Source: Streptomyces actinomycinicus (GTDB taxonomy: Bacteria > Actinomycetota > Actinomycetes > Streptomycetales > Streptomycetaceae). From it: a stretch of 64,000 nt of DNA. A model generated the notes under the pieces. That model did no database searches. It was not told where the DNA came from and saw only the letters and a list, made by a program, of their open reading frames with translations. This document shows positions 8,524 through 16,836 of this stretch, piece after piece. The DNA is taken from contig NZ_JAERRK010000004.1 in NCBI RefSeq assembly GCF_016741775.1, positions 1 through 64,000 of the forward strand. The letters are read 5' to 3'. Every line of letters starts with the position of its first letter. The stretch's first letter is position 1. Made by a program: the position numbers and the translations under genes.

Positions 8524-8555
8524 ACGGTAGACCTTCGACTCGAGTGGAAGGTCAA
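8524..8555 (-). promoter_or_regulatory. MerR-type promoter/operator
   Basis: Read on the minus strand: -35 TTGACC (8555-8550), then a 20-bp near-perfect palindrome CCTTCCACTCGAGTCGAAGG (8551-8532) between -35 and -10. The -10 is TACCGT (8529-8524; 20-bp spacer) or TCTACC (18-bp). A dyad in an overlong spacer is the signature of promoters twisted open by MerR proteins. Transcription would begin at or next to the GTG at 8516, so the mRNA is probably leaderless. Confidence 0.75.
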
Positions 8556-8559
8556 GCGC

Positions 8560-9162
8560 ACTCCCCCCCCCGGCGCGGCCAGCAGCATGGAACGCATCCC
8601 CCTCCCCCTGCACACTCGGTTCAGGCAGACCAGCCGGGCCACTCGGTCACACTCGCCCTCGGACCGGCCGGACGTTCCGGGTACTGGCCTGTCTGCATCC
8701 CTTACTCCCCCACCACCACTTGAGCGGCACCTGCGCCGCGAGAAGCAGGCTCTTCTCACGCCGGGACCGAACAGCTCCGCGGTCCGTGAATCCGGCCTTC
8801 CCGCCTCCTGGGCGCGCCTGCGCAACCGCTGCAACGAGTTGGCCAGGTTCTTCATCGGGGGGCACGCCTTCGGGTTTCCGCGACCCGCGGCCCCGCAAGC
8901 ACTGGGCGAGGAAAGATGGGTGGGCCGCCTCGTCGGCTACGGCGGTGGCCCGCTCCGGGCTGCGCCAGGTGGTCCGGCCGGCCCCGGGCGCCGACGCCGT
9001 GATCAGCGCAGGGTCTTCACCGAGTAGTGATGGAGTTGCGATCTCTCCAAGGACGGGTCGCAGGTGGCCGGCGGCATCCCCAACGCCGGGCCTCCGGTCA
9101 CCCATTGGTGATCGGCCTGGTTCAGAGCCTCCTCCACCGGCTCGATCCGTGCTGACGGCTGG
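8560..9162. other. Non-coding stretch between MerR promoter and histidine kinase
   Basis: No frame on either strand shows a credible start, codon pattern or known motif. A minus-strand frame ending near 9003 (about 45 residues, 'PVEEALNQADHQWVTGGPALGM...') has a fairly natural composition but lacks a ribosome site and may be a gene remnant. Confidence 0.5.
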
Positions 9163-10599
9163 TCATGTGCGCTCGGCGTGCCGGGGTGAACGGCGCGGAC
9201 CGCGTGCGGGCAAGGCGGTTGCCGGGATCCGGCGTTCGCGGCCGGCGGGGCGCAGCCGGACGTGCGCGTCCAGGCCGCCGCCGGGGGCCGCTTGCAGTGT
9301 GATTTCTCCGCCCGAGGCGTGCACGAGGTGACGGACGATGGGCAGGCCCAGGCCGCTGCCGTCGTGAGGGGAGTCGGAAGCACGCCAGAAGCGGTCGAAG
9401 GCCCTCTCCCGGTCGGCCGCCGGCATGCCGGGGCCCTGGTCGATGACGTGGAGATCGACCCCAGGGGCGCGAACCAGGGTGATGGTCGTGCCGGGTGGGG
9501 AGACACGCAGCGCGTTGGCGACCAGGTTGTCGATGATCTGTTCCAGTGCCCCGGGGATCGCCCACACCTGTCCGGCCGGCGCTCCGGAAACCGTGATGGT
9601 GACGTGTTGCTCGGCGGCGAGTGGCTCCCACATGGCTTCCCGTTCGGCGAGGACGGCGTCCGCGTCGACGGTTTCGGGGGTGGTGGCGGTGTTTTCGAGG
9701 CGGGCCAGGGCGAGCAGGCCGTGGACCATGCGGCTGAGGCGTTCTACCTCCCCGATGGTCTCTTCCAAGTTGGGCTGGGCGCGTGGATCCAGGTGGGGCT
9801 CGAGGTTCTCCAGCCGCAGCCGCAGTGAGGTCAGCGGGGTCTTGAGCTGGTGGGAGGCTTCCGAGGCGAAGCCGTGCTGGGCTTGGAGCAGGTGTTGCAG
9901 GCGGGTTGCGGTGTGGGTGAACGAGGCGGCCAGGCGGCGTAGTTCGGGTGGTCCGTTGCCGGAGTCGGGTGGGTCGTCCAGACGGCCGGCGGCGAGCTGG
10001 GTGGTGGCTCGTTCCAGGGCGCGCAGGGGCCGGGTGATCCAGCGGGCCAGGGTGAACGCCACGAGCGCGACGGCGGCCAGAATGGACGCGCCGGCCACGG
10101 CGAGGGCGGTCCAGATGCGGTGTTCCCGGACGGTGACCGCAGTTATCGGGTAGGTCACCCGCAGGGCACCGCGGATGGTCGTGCCGGAGGCGCCGGGCAT
10201 CGTGGTGGCCAGAACATCGATGCCGTCGGTGCCGGTGCGGGTGGCGACCGTGGGCTGGTTGCGCAGGGCGGCGGCGATGTCCGGCTCGTCGGCCAGCGTG
10301 GTCCCGGGGGCGGTGGTACCGGTGGAGTCGGTGAGCACGTGGCCGGTGCGGTCTACGATCACGACGCGGGCGCCGGTGTTGGCCTCGGCGTACTCGCTGG
10401 CGAGTTCGGGCAGAGCCGTCAGGTTGCCCTTCTCGATGTTTTCCTCGGCGACCTCGGCCAGCATCGAGGCGTCGCGTTCGACGCTCCGGGAGAACCGGGA
10501 TTCCTCGCCGCGGGCGTAGAGGTAGCCGAGCGGGATCTCCAGCCCCACCAGTACGAGCAGCGCCAGTGCGAGGTAGCTGAGTATGAGGCGTCGGGTCAC
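9163..10599 (-). CDS. Two-component sensor histidine kinase
   Basis: The 478-residue membrane kinase has TM1 (about 7-27), an extracytoplasmic sensor of about 135 residues, TM2 (164-184), a HAMP linker, the HisKA box 'ASEASHQLKTPLTSL' with phospho-acceptor His250, and a HATPase domain with an N-box ('QIIDNLVANALRVSP'), G1 (DQGPGMP) and G2 (GSGLGLPIV). It autophosphorylates and passes phosphate to the regulator encoded just upstream; the genes overlap by 4 bp (ATGA). The stimulus is unknown. The adjacent PepSY lipoprotein hints at an envelope signal. Confidence 0.92.
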   Translation of the reverse strand: MTRRLILSYLALALLVLVGLEIPLGYLYARGEESRFSRSVERDASMLAEVAEENIEKGNLTALPELASEYAEANTGARVVIVDRTGHVLTDSTGTTAPGTTLADEPDIAAALRNQPTVATRTGTDGIDVLATTMPGASGTTIRGALRVTYPITAVTVREHRIWTALAVAGASILAAVALVAFTLARWITRPLRALERATTQLAAGRLDDPPDSGNGPPELRRLAASFTHTATRLQHLLQAQHGFASEASHQLKTPLTSLRLRLENLEPHLDPRAQPNLEETIGEVERLSRMVHGLLALARLENTATTPETVDADAVLAEREAMWEPLAAEQHVTITVSGAPAGQVWAIPGALEQIIDNLVANALRVSPPGTTITLVRAPGVDLHVIDQGPGMPAADRERAFDRFWRASDSPHDGSGLGLPIVRHLVHASGGEITLQAAPGGGLDAHVRLRPAGRERRIPATALPARGPRRSPRHAERT

Positions 10600-11330
10600 G
10601 ACGCCGCCTCGGCCGGCCCCGCCTCACCGGGCACGGTGAGACGGAAGCCCACGCCGCGCGCGGTGATGATCCAGGCGGGATCGCCCAGCTTGCGGCGCAG
10701 TGCGGCGACGTGCGCGTCAAGGGTCTTGGTGGGGCCGAAGAAGTGCGGGTCCCACACGGTGTCCATGATCTGCTGGCGGGAGTGCACTGCGCCGGGATCG
10801 TCGGCGAGGTGGGCGAGCAGGTCGAACTCCCGTGGAGACAGCGCGATCTCGCGTCCCCCCAGGTGGACCTGCCGGGTCCGGCGGTCGATCTCCAGCGGAC
10901 CCAGCCGCTGCGCTGCGGTTGCCCGCACCTCCTCGGGAGCCGGAGTGTGCGCTGCCTGCGGCCACGCCTGCTGCGTGCCGGTACGGCGGGTGACCGCCCG
11001 GATCCGGGCCACCAACTCCCGCACACCGAACGGCTTGGCCAGGTAATCGTCCGCGCCCAGTTCGAGTCCGACGACCCGGTCGGCTTCTTCACCCCGGGCG
11101 GTGATCATGATGATGGGGATCGCGGACCGGGCGCGCAGAGTACGGCAGACGTCCAGGCCGTCCATGTCCGGCAGCCCGAGATCGAGCAGGACCAGATCGT
11201 GAGCCTGAAGGGGGTTGGCGAGGCCGGCGGCACCGGTGCGTACCCGGTCCACAGTGAACCCGTACCGGCCGAGTCCTTCGGTGAGGGGGCCGGAGATCCG
11301 GTCGTCGTCTTCTATCAACAGCAGCCGCAT
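10596..11330 (-). CDS. OmpR/PhoB-type response regulator
   Basis: The 244-residue protein has a receiver domain ('MRLLLIEDDDRI', phospho-acceptor Asp50 in 'VLLDLGLPD', switch Thr in 'IMITAR', Lys in 'YLAKPF') and a winged-helix DNA-binding domain ('ALSPREFDLLAHLADDPGAVHSRQQI...TKTLDAHVAALRRKLGD'). The start is taken at the ATG at 11330, where the receiver begins. An in-frame start at 11378 would add 16 residues with no family support. It is the first gene of the pair with the overlapping kinase and probably controls itself and nearby envelope genes. Confidence 0.93.
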   Translation of the reverse strand: MRLLLIEDDDRISGPLTEGLGRYGFTVDRVRTGAAGLANPLQAHDLVLLDLGLPDMDGLDVCRTLRARSAIPIIMITARGEEADRVVGLELGADDYLAKPFGVRELVARIRAVTRRTGTQQAWPQAAHTPAPEEVRATAAQRLGPLEIDRRTRQVHLGGREIALSPREFDLLAHLADDPGAVHSRQQIMDTVWDPHFFGPTKTLDAHVAALRRKLGDPAWIITARGVGFRLTVPGEAGPAEAAS

Positions 11331-11534
11331 GGCGACAGGCTCGCACAGTTGCGCAGCAGTGCCTGGAGCGTTCATCACAACCTGCTGGGATCAGAGAAAG
11401 ACGACGGGACGGATCCGGCAGAGCGAGGGAGAAGGTGCCACCGGCCGTCGAATGCGGGAGTGTGGTCGGCCGAGCGACAGCATCTCAACGGCGCGCGACG
11501 ACAGGGACGGGGGTGTCAGCCGTCGTCCGGGCCG

Positions 11535-11939
11535 TCAGCCCTCGTTCTCCTCGGTGCCCTCCCGCTTGGTGCCGGTGACTTTGTAGCTCTTGTCCAGGTA
11601 GACCTCAACCGACGTGCCGTCCGACTCCTTGACCTCCACCGCGAGCATGCCGGGCTTCTCCCTGTCCTCCTCCGACTTCACGACGGTGCCCGGGTACTTG
11701 GCCAGTGCAGCCGCCTCGGCCTTCTGCTTGACCTCACCCGTCAGCGGCGTCTCCTTCTCCTCACCGGCCTCGTCCTCGGCCGCACCCTCCTGGGCACCGC
11801 CGGCGTTCTGCGCAGACTGCTGAGTGTCCGAGGTGCTCGCGCTGGAGCCGGAGTCTGACCCGCCACCGCAGGCGACCAGCGCGAACATCAGCACGGCCGC
11901 GGGGACGGCGAGCAGGGCACGGGCAGGCAAAGCACGCAT
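11535..11939 (-). CDS. PepSY-domain lipoprotein
   Basis: The 134-residue protein has a lipoprotein signal ('RALPARALLAVPAAVLMFALVAC', lipobox Cys near 25), a Ser/Asp/Glu-rich linker and one PepSY unit ('EVKQKAEAAALAKYPGTVVKSEEDREKPGMLAVEVKESDGTSVEVYLDKSYKV', shortened reading). PepSY proteins are periplasmic or surface modules thought to modulate peptidases or sensors. GGAG precedes the ATG at 11939. It lies upstream of the two-component genes on the same strand, 204 bp away, so co-regulation is likely but an operon is not certain. Confidence 0.88.
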   Translation of the reverse strand: MRALPARALLAVPAAVLMFALVACGGGSDSGSSASTSDTQQSAQNAGGAQEGAAEDEAGEEKETPLTGEVKQKAEAAALAKYPGTVVKSEEDREKPGMLAVEVKESDGTSVEVYLDKSYKVTGTKREGTEENEG

Positions 11940-12319
11940 GCGGAATCTCCAGAACGATTTCGGGGTGCGGTGGTCCGTGCCGCTGGACCACCGGGGGACG
12001 AGCACGACCTTAGAAACCCGCCCTCCAGAGCCCGGTCAGCAAACGACAGCATCAGTCCAGCAGACCCCCAATCTTTCGCCACGGTCACGGAAACCACAGG
12101 CCTCCTACGCCTGCGGTGAGCGTGCCCTGCCGCCTGCTCATTCGCTGTCGGTGGTCCGTGGGACGCCCTTCGCGTGCGCCTCTCACAGCGCCACCGGCAT
12201 CGACGGCTGACCTCAGCTGCCGTCCTTGGGGAACTGCATCTGTCGTTGCCACTCAGTACGCGCCGCGGATGTGTCTTCCGGCACGTCGCGGCCAGGCGCC
12301 CGTCGCGAAGGTGCGGGCC

Positions 12320-12385
12320 GGGAGAACTACGGTCCACGTGGATCGGAGCACGACCTGGGAGAACTACGGTCCGCATAGATCGGAG
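12320..12385. repeat. Two 29-bp direct repeats, 37-bp period
   Basis: Copies at 12320-12348 and 12357-12385 share GGGAGAACTACGGTCC and end with GATCGGAG; they differ at four positions. The first copy contains the 10-bp palindrome TCCACGTGGA. They lie 17 bp beyond the 3' end of the SpoIIE gene. The rest of 11940-12319 holds no gene I can support. Confidence 0.8.
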
Positions 12386-12401
12386 GTCGGCGTCGGCCAG
12401 A

Positions 12402-13661
12402 TCAGTACGGTCGGGTCGTGCGGTCCAGGCGGACGACGACGATGGCGATGTCGTCGTCGGCGCCGCTGGCCAGGCCGAGGCGGGCGAGGAGCGCGTCGGC
12501 CAGGTGTTCCGCGCCGAACCCGGTGCAGGTGGCGAGCGTGGAGGTCAGGCGGGCCAGGCCGGCGTCGATGTCCTCGTCGCGGCGTTCGATCAGGCCGTCG
12601 GTGTAGAGGACGAGGGTGTCGCCAGGGGTGTAGGTGGCATTGGCCTGGGGGCGGGGGACGTGTTCGGGGCGGGCCCCCAGGGGTGGGTCTGTGGCCTGGT
12701 CGAGCAGGTCGCAGGAGCCGTCCGGGTGCAGGAGGACAGGCGGAGGATGGCCGGCGCTGCTGTAGATCAGCAGTTGGCTGTGACAGTCGACGAGGACCTG
12801 GACGGCGGTGGCCGCCAGTGCTCCGTCCACCGAGCGGGCGTACAGCCCGAGGACCTCCAGCGCTTGGGCCGGGCCGTGGACGGTCCGGGTGGCGGCGCTG
12901 AGGGCGCTGCGGAGACGGCCCATGACGGTGGCTGCCATCAGCCCGTGGCCGACCACGTCCCCGACCGTGACCGTGAAGCGGTCCGCGGGCAGGTCGACCG
13001 CGTCGTACCAGTCGCCGCACACGTTCAGTGATCCGGTCGCGGGGAGGTAGCGCACGGCGATGTTCGGGTGCCGGGCCAGGTCCGGGGAGTGGAGCATGGC
13101 TTCTTGCAGGGCAACGGCGATGCGCCGTTCACGCGCGTGGGCTTGTCGCAGTTCCTCGTTGAGCTGCTGCAGTTGCCGCGCCCGGGCGTACAGCTCGGCT
13201 TCCATGGCCGCTTCCCGGCCGGGACTGACCGACGGCAGGGGCTCCGTGCGGCGGGCCCGCACGACGTCGGTCATGTCCTCGGACCGGTGAATGATCCAGA
13301 CGACCTTTCCGTCCGGGTCGAGGACGGGCACGTTGATGGCGGTCCACCACCGCTCTTTGAACACGGCGGGGTTCCCGGGGACCGGGATGTCGTACTTCTG
13401 CAGCGCCATGTGGTCCGTCTGGCCGGTGGACAGGACACGGTGCAGTGAGTCCTTCAGCGTCTCCACCCCGTCGGCCTCCGGATCGGTGGGATTGTCCGGG
13501 AAGGCATCGAAGAGGTACTGCCCGAGCAGTTCGGCCCGGCTGCGTCCGGTCACCTGGCAGAAGGCCGGGTTGGCGTCGGCGATCACCAGGTCCGTGCCAA
13601 GCACCAGGCACGGGCTCGGAAGGGCGGCGAACACCCCTGAGTAGTCGATCTTCGGTGTCAC
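12402..13661 (-). CDS. PAS-SpoIIE (PPM-type) serine phosphatase
   Basis: The 419-residue protein has a PAS domain (about 5-130: 'FAALPSPCLVLGTDLVIADANPAFCQVTGRSRAELLGQYLF'), a coiled-coil stretch ('ELYARARQLQQLNEELRQAHARERRIAVALQEAML') and a SpoIIE catalytic domain with metal-binding 'GDWYDAVDL', 'VGDVVGHG', 'YTDGL' and 'DDDIAIVVVR'. Such enzymes dephosphorylate anti-sigma-factor antagonists in partner-switching pathways; the STAS protein at 24069 is one possible type of substrate, though no link is shown. The GTG at 13661 is preferred (AGGGA upstream); an ATG at 13688 is also possible. Confidence 0.9.
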   Translation of the reverse strand: MTPKIDYSGVFAALPSPCLVLGTDLVIADANPAFCQVTGRSRAELLGQYLFDAFPDNPTDPEADGVETLKDSLHRVLSTGQTDHMALQKYDIPVPGNPAVFKERWWTAINVPVLDPDGKVVWIIHRSEDMTDVVRARRTEPLPSVSPGREAAMEAELYARARQLQQLNEELRQAHARERRIAVALQEAMLHSPDLARHPNIAVRYLPATGSLNVCGDWYDAVDLPADRFTVTVGDVVGHGLMAATVMGRLRSALSAATRTVHGPAQALEVLGLYARSVDGALAATAVQVLVDCHSQLLIYSSAGHPPPVLLHPDGSCDLLDQATDPPLGARPEHVPRPQANATYTPGDTLVLYTDGLIERRDEDIDAGLARLTSTLATCTGFGAEHLADALLARLGLASGADDDIAIVVVRLDRTTRPY

Positions 13662-13882
13662 ACGTATCCCTGCCAGTCCCCCGCTCATCAAATCTACGAA
13701 AGGTCCAGCTCCCGCGCCCGCCGAGCGCTCGCGGGTGGTGGGCCGGACAGTTGTGCAGCGCGCTGAGGAGGCGGATCGAGATCTGCATCGGCCGTGTCCA
13801 TGCGTGCCGAGCAGGCAGACACGGAGGCTGCCGAGCGCGGCCCGGCCGTGCGCTCCGGCCGGGTCGGCCGTACCCTGCGGCC

Positions 13883-14524
13883 ATGACAGAGATCCAGGCC
13901 GCAACCCCCCGTGAAGCCTTCGACCTACTACTGGACGGTAACCAACGGTTCATCGCGGGCGCCCCGGCGCACCCGAACCAGGACGCCACCCGACGCGCCG
14001 AGGTCGCTCCGTCTCAGCGCCCGTTCGCGGTGCTGTTCGGGTGCTCCGACTCCCGCCTGGCCGCCGAGATCATCTTCGATCGCGGTCTGGGCGATCTCTT
14101 CGTGGTGCGCACTGCCGGCCACGTCATGGGCCCGGAAGTGATCGGCAGCATCGAGTACGGCGTCGACGTGCTCGACTGCCCCCTGGTCGTGGTCCTCGGC
14201 CACGACTCATGCGGTGCGGTCGGCGCGGCGTGCGCCGCCCTGGAGGACGGCATGGCGCCGGCCGGATACATCCGGGACGTCGTCGAGCGCGTCACTCCCA
14301 GCGTGCTGGCGGCGAAGGCGGCGGGACGCGTGAGCGCGGAAGAGATCCTCGCGGAGCACATAGGGCACACCGTCGACCTCCTGCTGGACCGCTCCCGCCT
14401 CCTGGCCGAGCGGGTCGCCGCCGGTCGGGCCGCTGTGGTGGGCCTGTGCTACAACCTGGCCGACGGCAGCGCACGTCTCGTCGCGGCCCGCGGCCTGGAC
14501 ATGCCCGTCGTCTCGGCGCCGTAA
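13883..14524 (+). CDS. Beta-class carbonic anhydrase
   Basis: The 213-residue cytosolic enzyme interconverts CO2 and bicarbonate. Zinc ligands are Cys54 in 'GCSDSR', and His107 and Cys110 in 'GHDSCGA'; the Asp56-Arg58 dyad of the active site is intact. 'VVRTAGHVMGPEVIGSIEYGV' is also typical. It diverges from the SpoIIE gene. No clear Shine-Dalgarno precedes the ATG at 13883. Confidence 0.93.
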   Translation: MTEIQAATPREAFDLLLDGNQRFIAGAPAHPNQDATRRAEVAPSQRPFAVLFGCSDSRLAAEIIFDRGLGDLFVVRTAGHVMGPEVIGSIEYGVDVLDCPLVVVLGHDSCGAVGAACAALEDGMAPAGYIRDVVERVTPSVLAAKAAGRVSAEEILAEHIGHTVDLLLDRSRLLAERVAAGRAAVVGLCYNLADGSARLVAARGLDMPVVSAP

Positions 14525-15958
14525 GGGGCAGAGGCGGAGCCTGCGAGCTGGCAGGCACACTGAGCCGAGTCGCTCCGGGTCTGCCGTGATGGCGTTGACA
14601 CGGCTGTCGCAAGCGAGGCCGGCCTTCGCCGCCGGCCCGGGACGACCGGTGTGCCCTGGGCGCTGTGGAGGGTCGGCAGCAAGCGAGGAGCCCCGGTGCA
14701 CGGAAGCGAGGGCGTTGATGCGGAGGGTGTAGCCATGGCCCCGGCCTACGATCACGGCGTGGTCGAGGGCGGCGGGCACCTCGCCGAGCGCTCGGCTGAC
14801 TCAGGAATCTTGCCCAGGCTTCCCTCAGCAGATGGTGGTGGAGGTCGTCCATGGCAGTGGCGGGCAGGCAGACAGGCAGGACGCGTGACCAACTGATCAC
14901 CGGCCCGCTGCACGCACAGCACCTACCCGAGGGGTCAGCATCCCGGCCTCTGCTCCGGGCTCGGGGGGGGGGAGGCTCGTGAGGAGTGCCCGGCTCTCGG
15001 CACGGTCGACCAGCCACTGCACCCACTCGAAGGACACCCCGCCGACCAGCCACTGCACCAACTCGAAGGACACCCTGCCGACCAGCCACTGCACCAACTC
15101 GAAGGGCACCCTGCCGACCGGTGCCGTCCGTCGGCGCGAACGTGCAAGCCACGCAGCCCATCATCAGACCCGCCGCACAAGCACTGATCGACTGCGGCGC
15201 AGAGCTTCAGGTGCACCTCAGTAAGTGTGCCGTGCACCCTCCCTGTCCAGGTGGCGCCGGCGAACGCCCGCGCGGGCGCTACCGCGCGCAGCTGATGCCT
15301 CGTGCGGACTGAGTCCGTAGCAGGTGTTGTCGGAGGGCGGTGCGGTGGAGGCGCATCGCGGCTGTCTGACGACGCCCGCAGCGGGCTCACGCCACGAAGG
15401 GGTCGAAGGACCACTGCTGTCGTTCGCTGTCCGGCACGACGTACCACCGGCTCACGGGGCGCAGCCTACGACCAGCCGCACCATTTAGATCCGGTGCCTC
15501 GTGGCCCTGCTCAGCGCGCGATCGTGTGATCGGCCGGACAACTCCTGGCCGCGTCGGGTAGGAGCCCTCGAATCTGATGGACCTGCCCTTGCCCCGGAGT
15601 CGGCCTCCAGCGAGGTGCGGTGCAGCCCCAACTCCTCGAAGCCGTACGCGCCGATCAGTCGCGGCGTCTCCGTCCCCGGGCCGGGACGCCGGAGCTTCCT
15701 TGTCAGTATCCCACCTGCTGAGAACCGCATCGCCGCCGAGGAGACGCCGAGGAGAGTGGCGCGTCATCACGTAGGCGAAGTGGGCCACACCGATCATTTA
15801 CAGGCAGAAGGCGGGCCAGGCCTGGGATTTCGCCAACTGATGCTGTAGTTAAGTCAGTTGTTGCGCCTTCTAGATCGCGACAGGCGGTGATCGCGGCAAC
15901 TTCAGTCGAGCTTCCTGCGATCGCCGGCCCCCCTCATGCACAGCGAAAGGCAACACGT
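14525..15958. other. 1.4-kb stretch without a supportable gene
   Basis: No frame shows a ribosome site plus a family motif. It contains a 36-bp tandem array (15007-15114), a run of ten Gs near 14971, and a minus-strand piece around 15387-15470 reading 'RRLRPVSRWYVVPDSERQQWSFDPFVA' that looks like the end of a decayed gene. GC drops just before 15959, where the promoter of the secreted protein should lie. Confidence 0.5.
15007..15114. repeat. 36-bp tandem array, three copies
   Basis: Units at 15007-15042, 15043-15078 and 15079-15114 begin CGACCAGCCACTGCACC and differ at only a few positions; a fourth copy starts and breaks off at 15115. The period is divisible by three and one minus-strand frame reads (V-S/P)FELVQWLVG repeatedly, but no gene around it is convincing. 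Confidence 0.85.
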
Positions 15959-16633
15959 ATGGCGAACAACCGCAGGATGCGCTACGGCGGACGAACGCTG
16001 GCGCTCTCAGCGGCTGCGGTGGGCATCGTGGCGGCGATGGCCGCTCCGGCTTCGGCCGATGACCAACCCACGCGGGCACAGCTCATGACCGACTGCGCGT
16101 CGGGTGAAGGGAAGTGCACTTTCAACGAACCGCAGTTGGGCAAGGCGTATCTTGGAAACTTCCACCGGGTTTCCGACTCGCTCTACAACTGCAGCACATC
16201 GCCTGCCACCCAGTCGATGACCTGGTCCGACACGGTCGGCTCGACGGACTCGGCCGGTGTATCCGTGACCGCCGGCGGCAAGATAGCCGGAATCATCGAC
16301 CTCAGCGTGACGGCGACTTACAACCACACCTGGTCGAGCACGCACTCGGAGACCAGCTCCGTCAACATGACGGTGAAACCCGGCGAGGTCGGCTGGATCT
16401 CCCGTGCACAGGTGATGCAGACCGTGTCCGGCACATGGCAGACCCACTACGACGACCGGAAGTGGGGGCACTACTTCTGGTTCGTCCCCGACGTCGTCAC
16501 CGGGCCTGCACCGAACGGGACGGACGGCCAGAACAACGCGGTGGTCGTCAAGTCCAGGAAGATGACCGCTGAGGAGAAGCGGTCCTGCTCCAGCGGCTCC
16601 GGTACGGCCAACACGTTCGTCGTGCACGGCTGA
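15959..16633 (+). CDS. Secreted aerolysin/ETX-MTX2-like protein
   Basis: The 224-residue protein has a Sec signal ('RTLALSAAAVGIVAAMAAPASA', cleavage near residue 33). The mature part has long Ser/Thr-rich, alternating strands ('TQSMTWSDTVGSTDSAGVSV', 'GIIDLSVTATYNHTWSSTHS', 'SVNMTVKPGEVGWISRAQVM'), the pattern of the membrane-insertion region of ETX/MTX2 and aerolysin-type beta-pore formers. Four cysteines (near 42, 49, 73 and 212) could form disulfides. GAAAGG precedes the ATG at 15959 and a hairpin follows. A role as a pore former is inference from pattern; a harmless extracellular beta-protein is possible. Confidence 0.75.
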   Translation: MANNRRMRYGGRTLALSAAAVGIVAAMAAPASADDQPTRAQLMTDCASGEGKCTFNEPQLGKAYLGNFHRVSDSLYNCSTSPATQSMTWSDTVGSTDSAGVSVTAGGKIAGIIDLSVTATYNHTWSSTHSETSSVNMTVKPGEVGWISRAQVMQTVSGTWQTHYDDRKWGHYFWFVPDVVTGPAPNGTDGQNNAVVVKSRKMTAEEKRSCSSGSGTANTFVVHG

Positions 16634-16648
16634 TCCAGCGATCGGCGT

Positions 16649-16687
16649 CCGGCTGCCTCGCGATCCGCATCTCCGCGAGGCAGCCGG
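16649..16687 (+). terminator. Hairpin after the secreted protein
   Basis: Perfect 14-bp arms (CCGGCTGCCTCGCG / CGCGAGGCAGCCGG) around an 11-nt loop, 15 bp after the stop codon. The 150 bp beyond it, up to the kinase 3' end, hold nothing I can support. Confidence 0.8.
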
Positions 16688-16836
16688 AGGGCAGCTCAAT
16701 GGCCATCGAGGATGTCCTCAGGCAGCTCAGCGACATCGTGCTCGGACACACTGATCGCCGGGGGCGACGCACCTTCCCTCCCCGTACCCGCCGGCCTCCA
16801 TGTCCCGCCAGCCGCTCCGTGAGGCCGGCGCGGGGG

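Noticed and set aside
9003..9130. Minus-strand tail 'PVEEALNQADHQWVTGGPALGM' as a small gene
   Set aside because: Natural composition but no ribosome site or start; could be a remnant, too weak to list as a gene.
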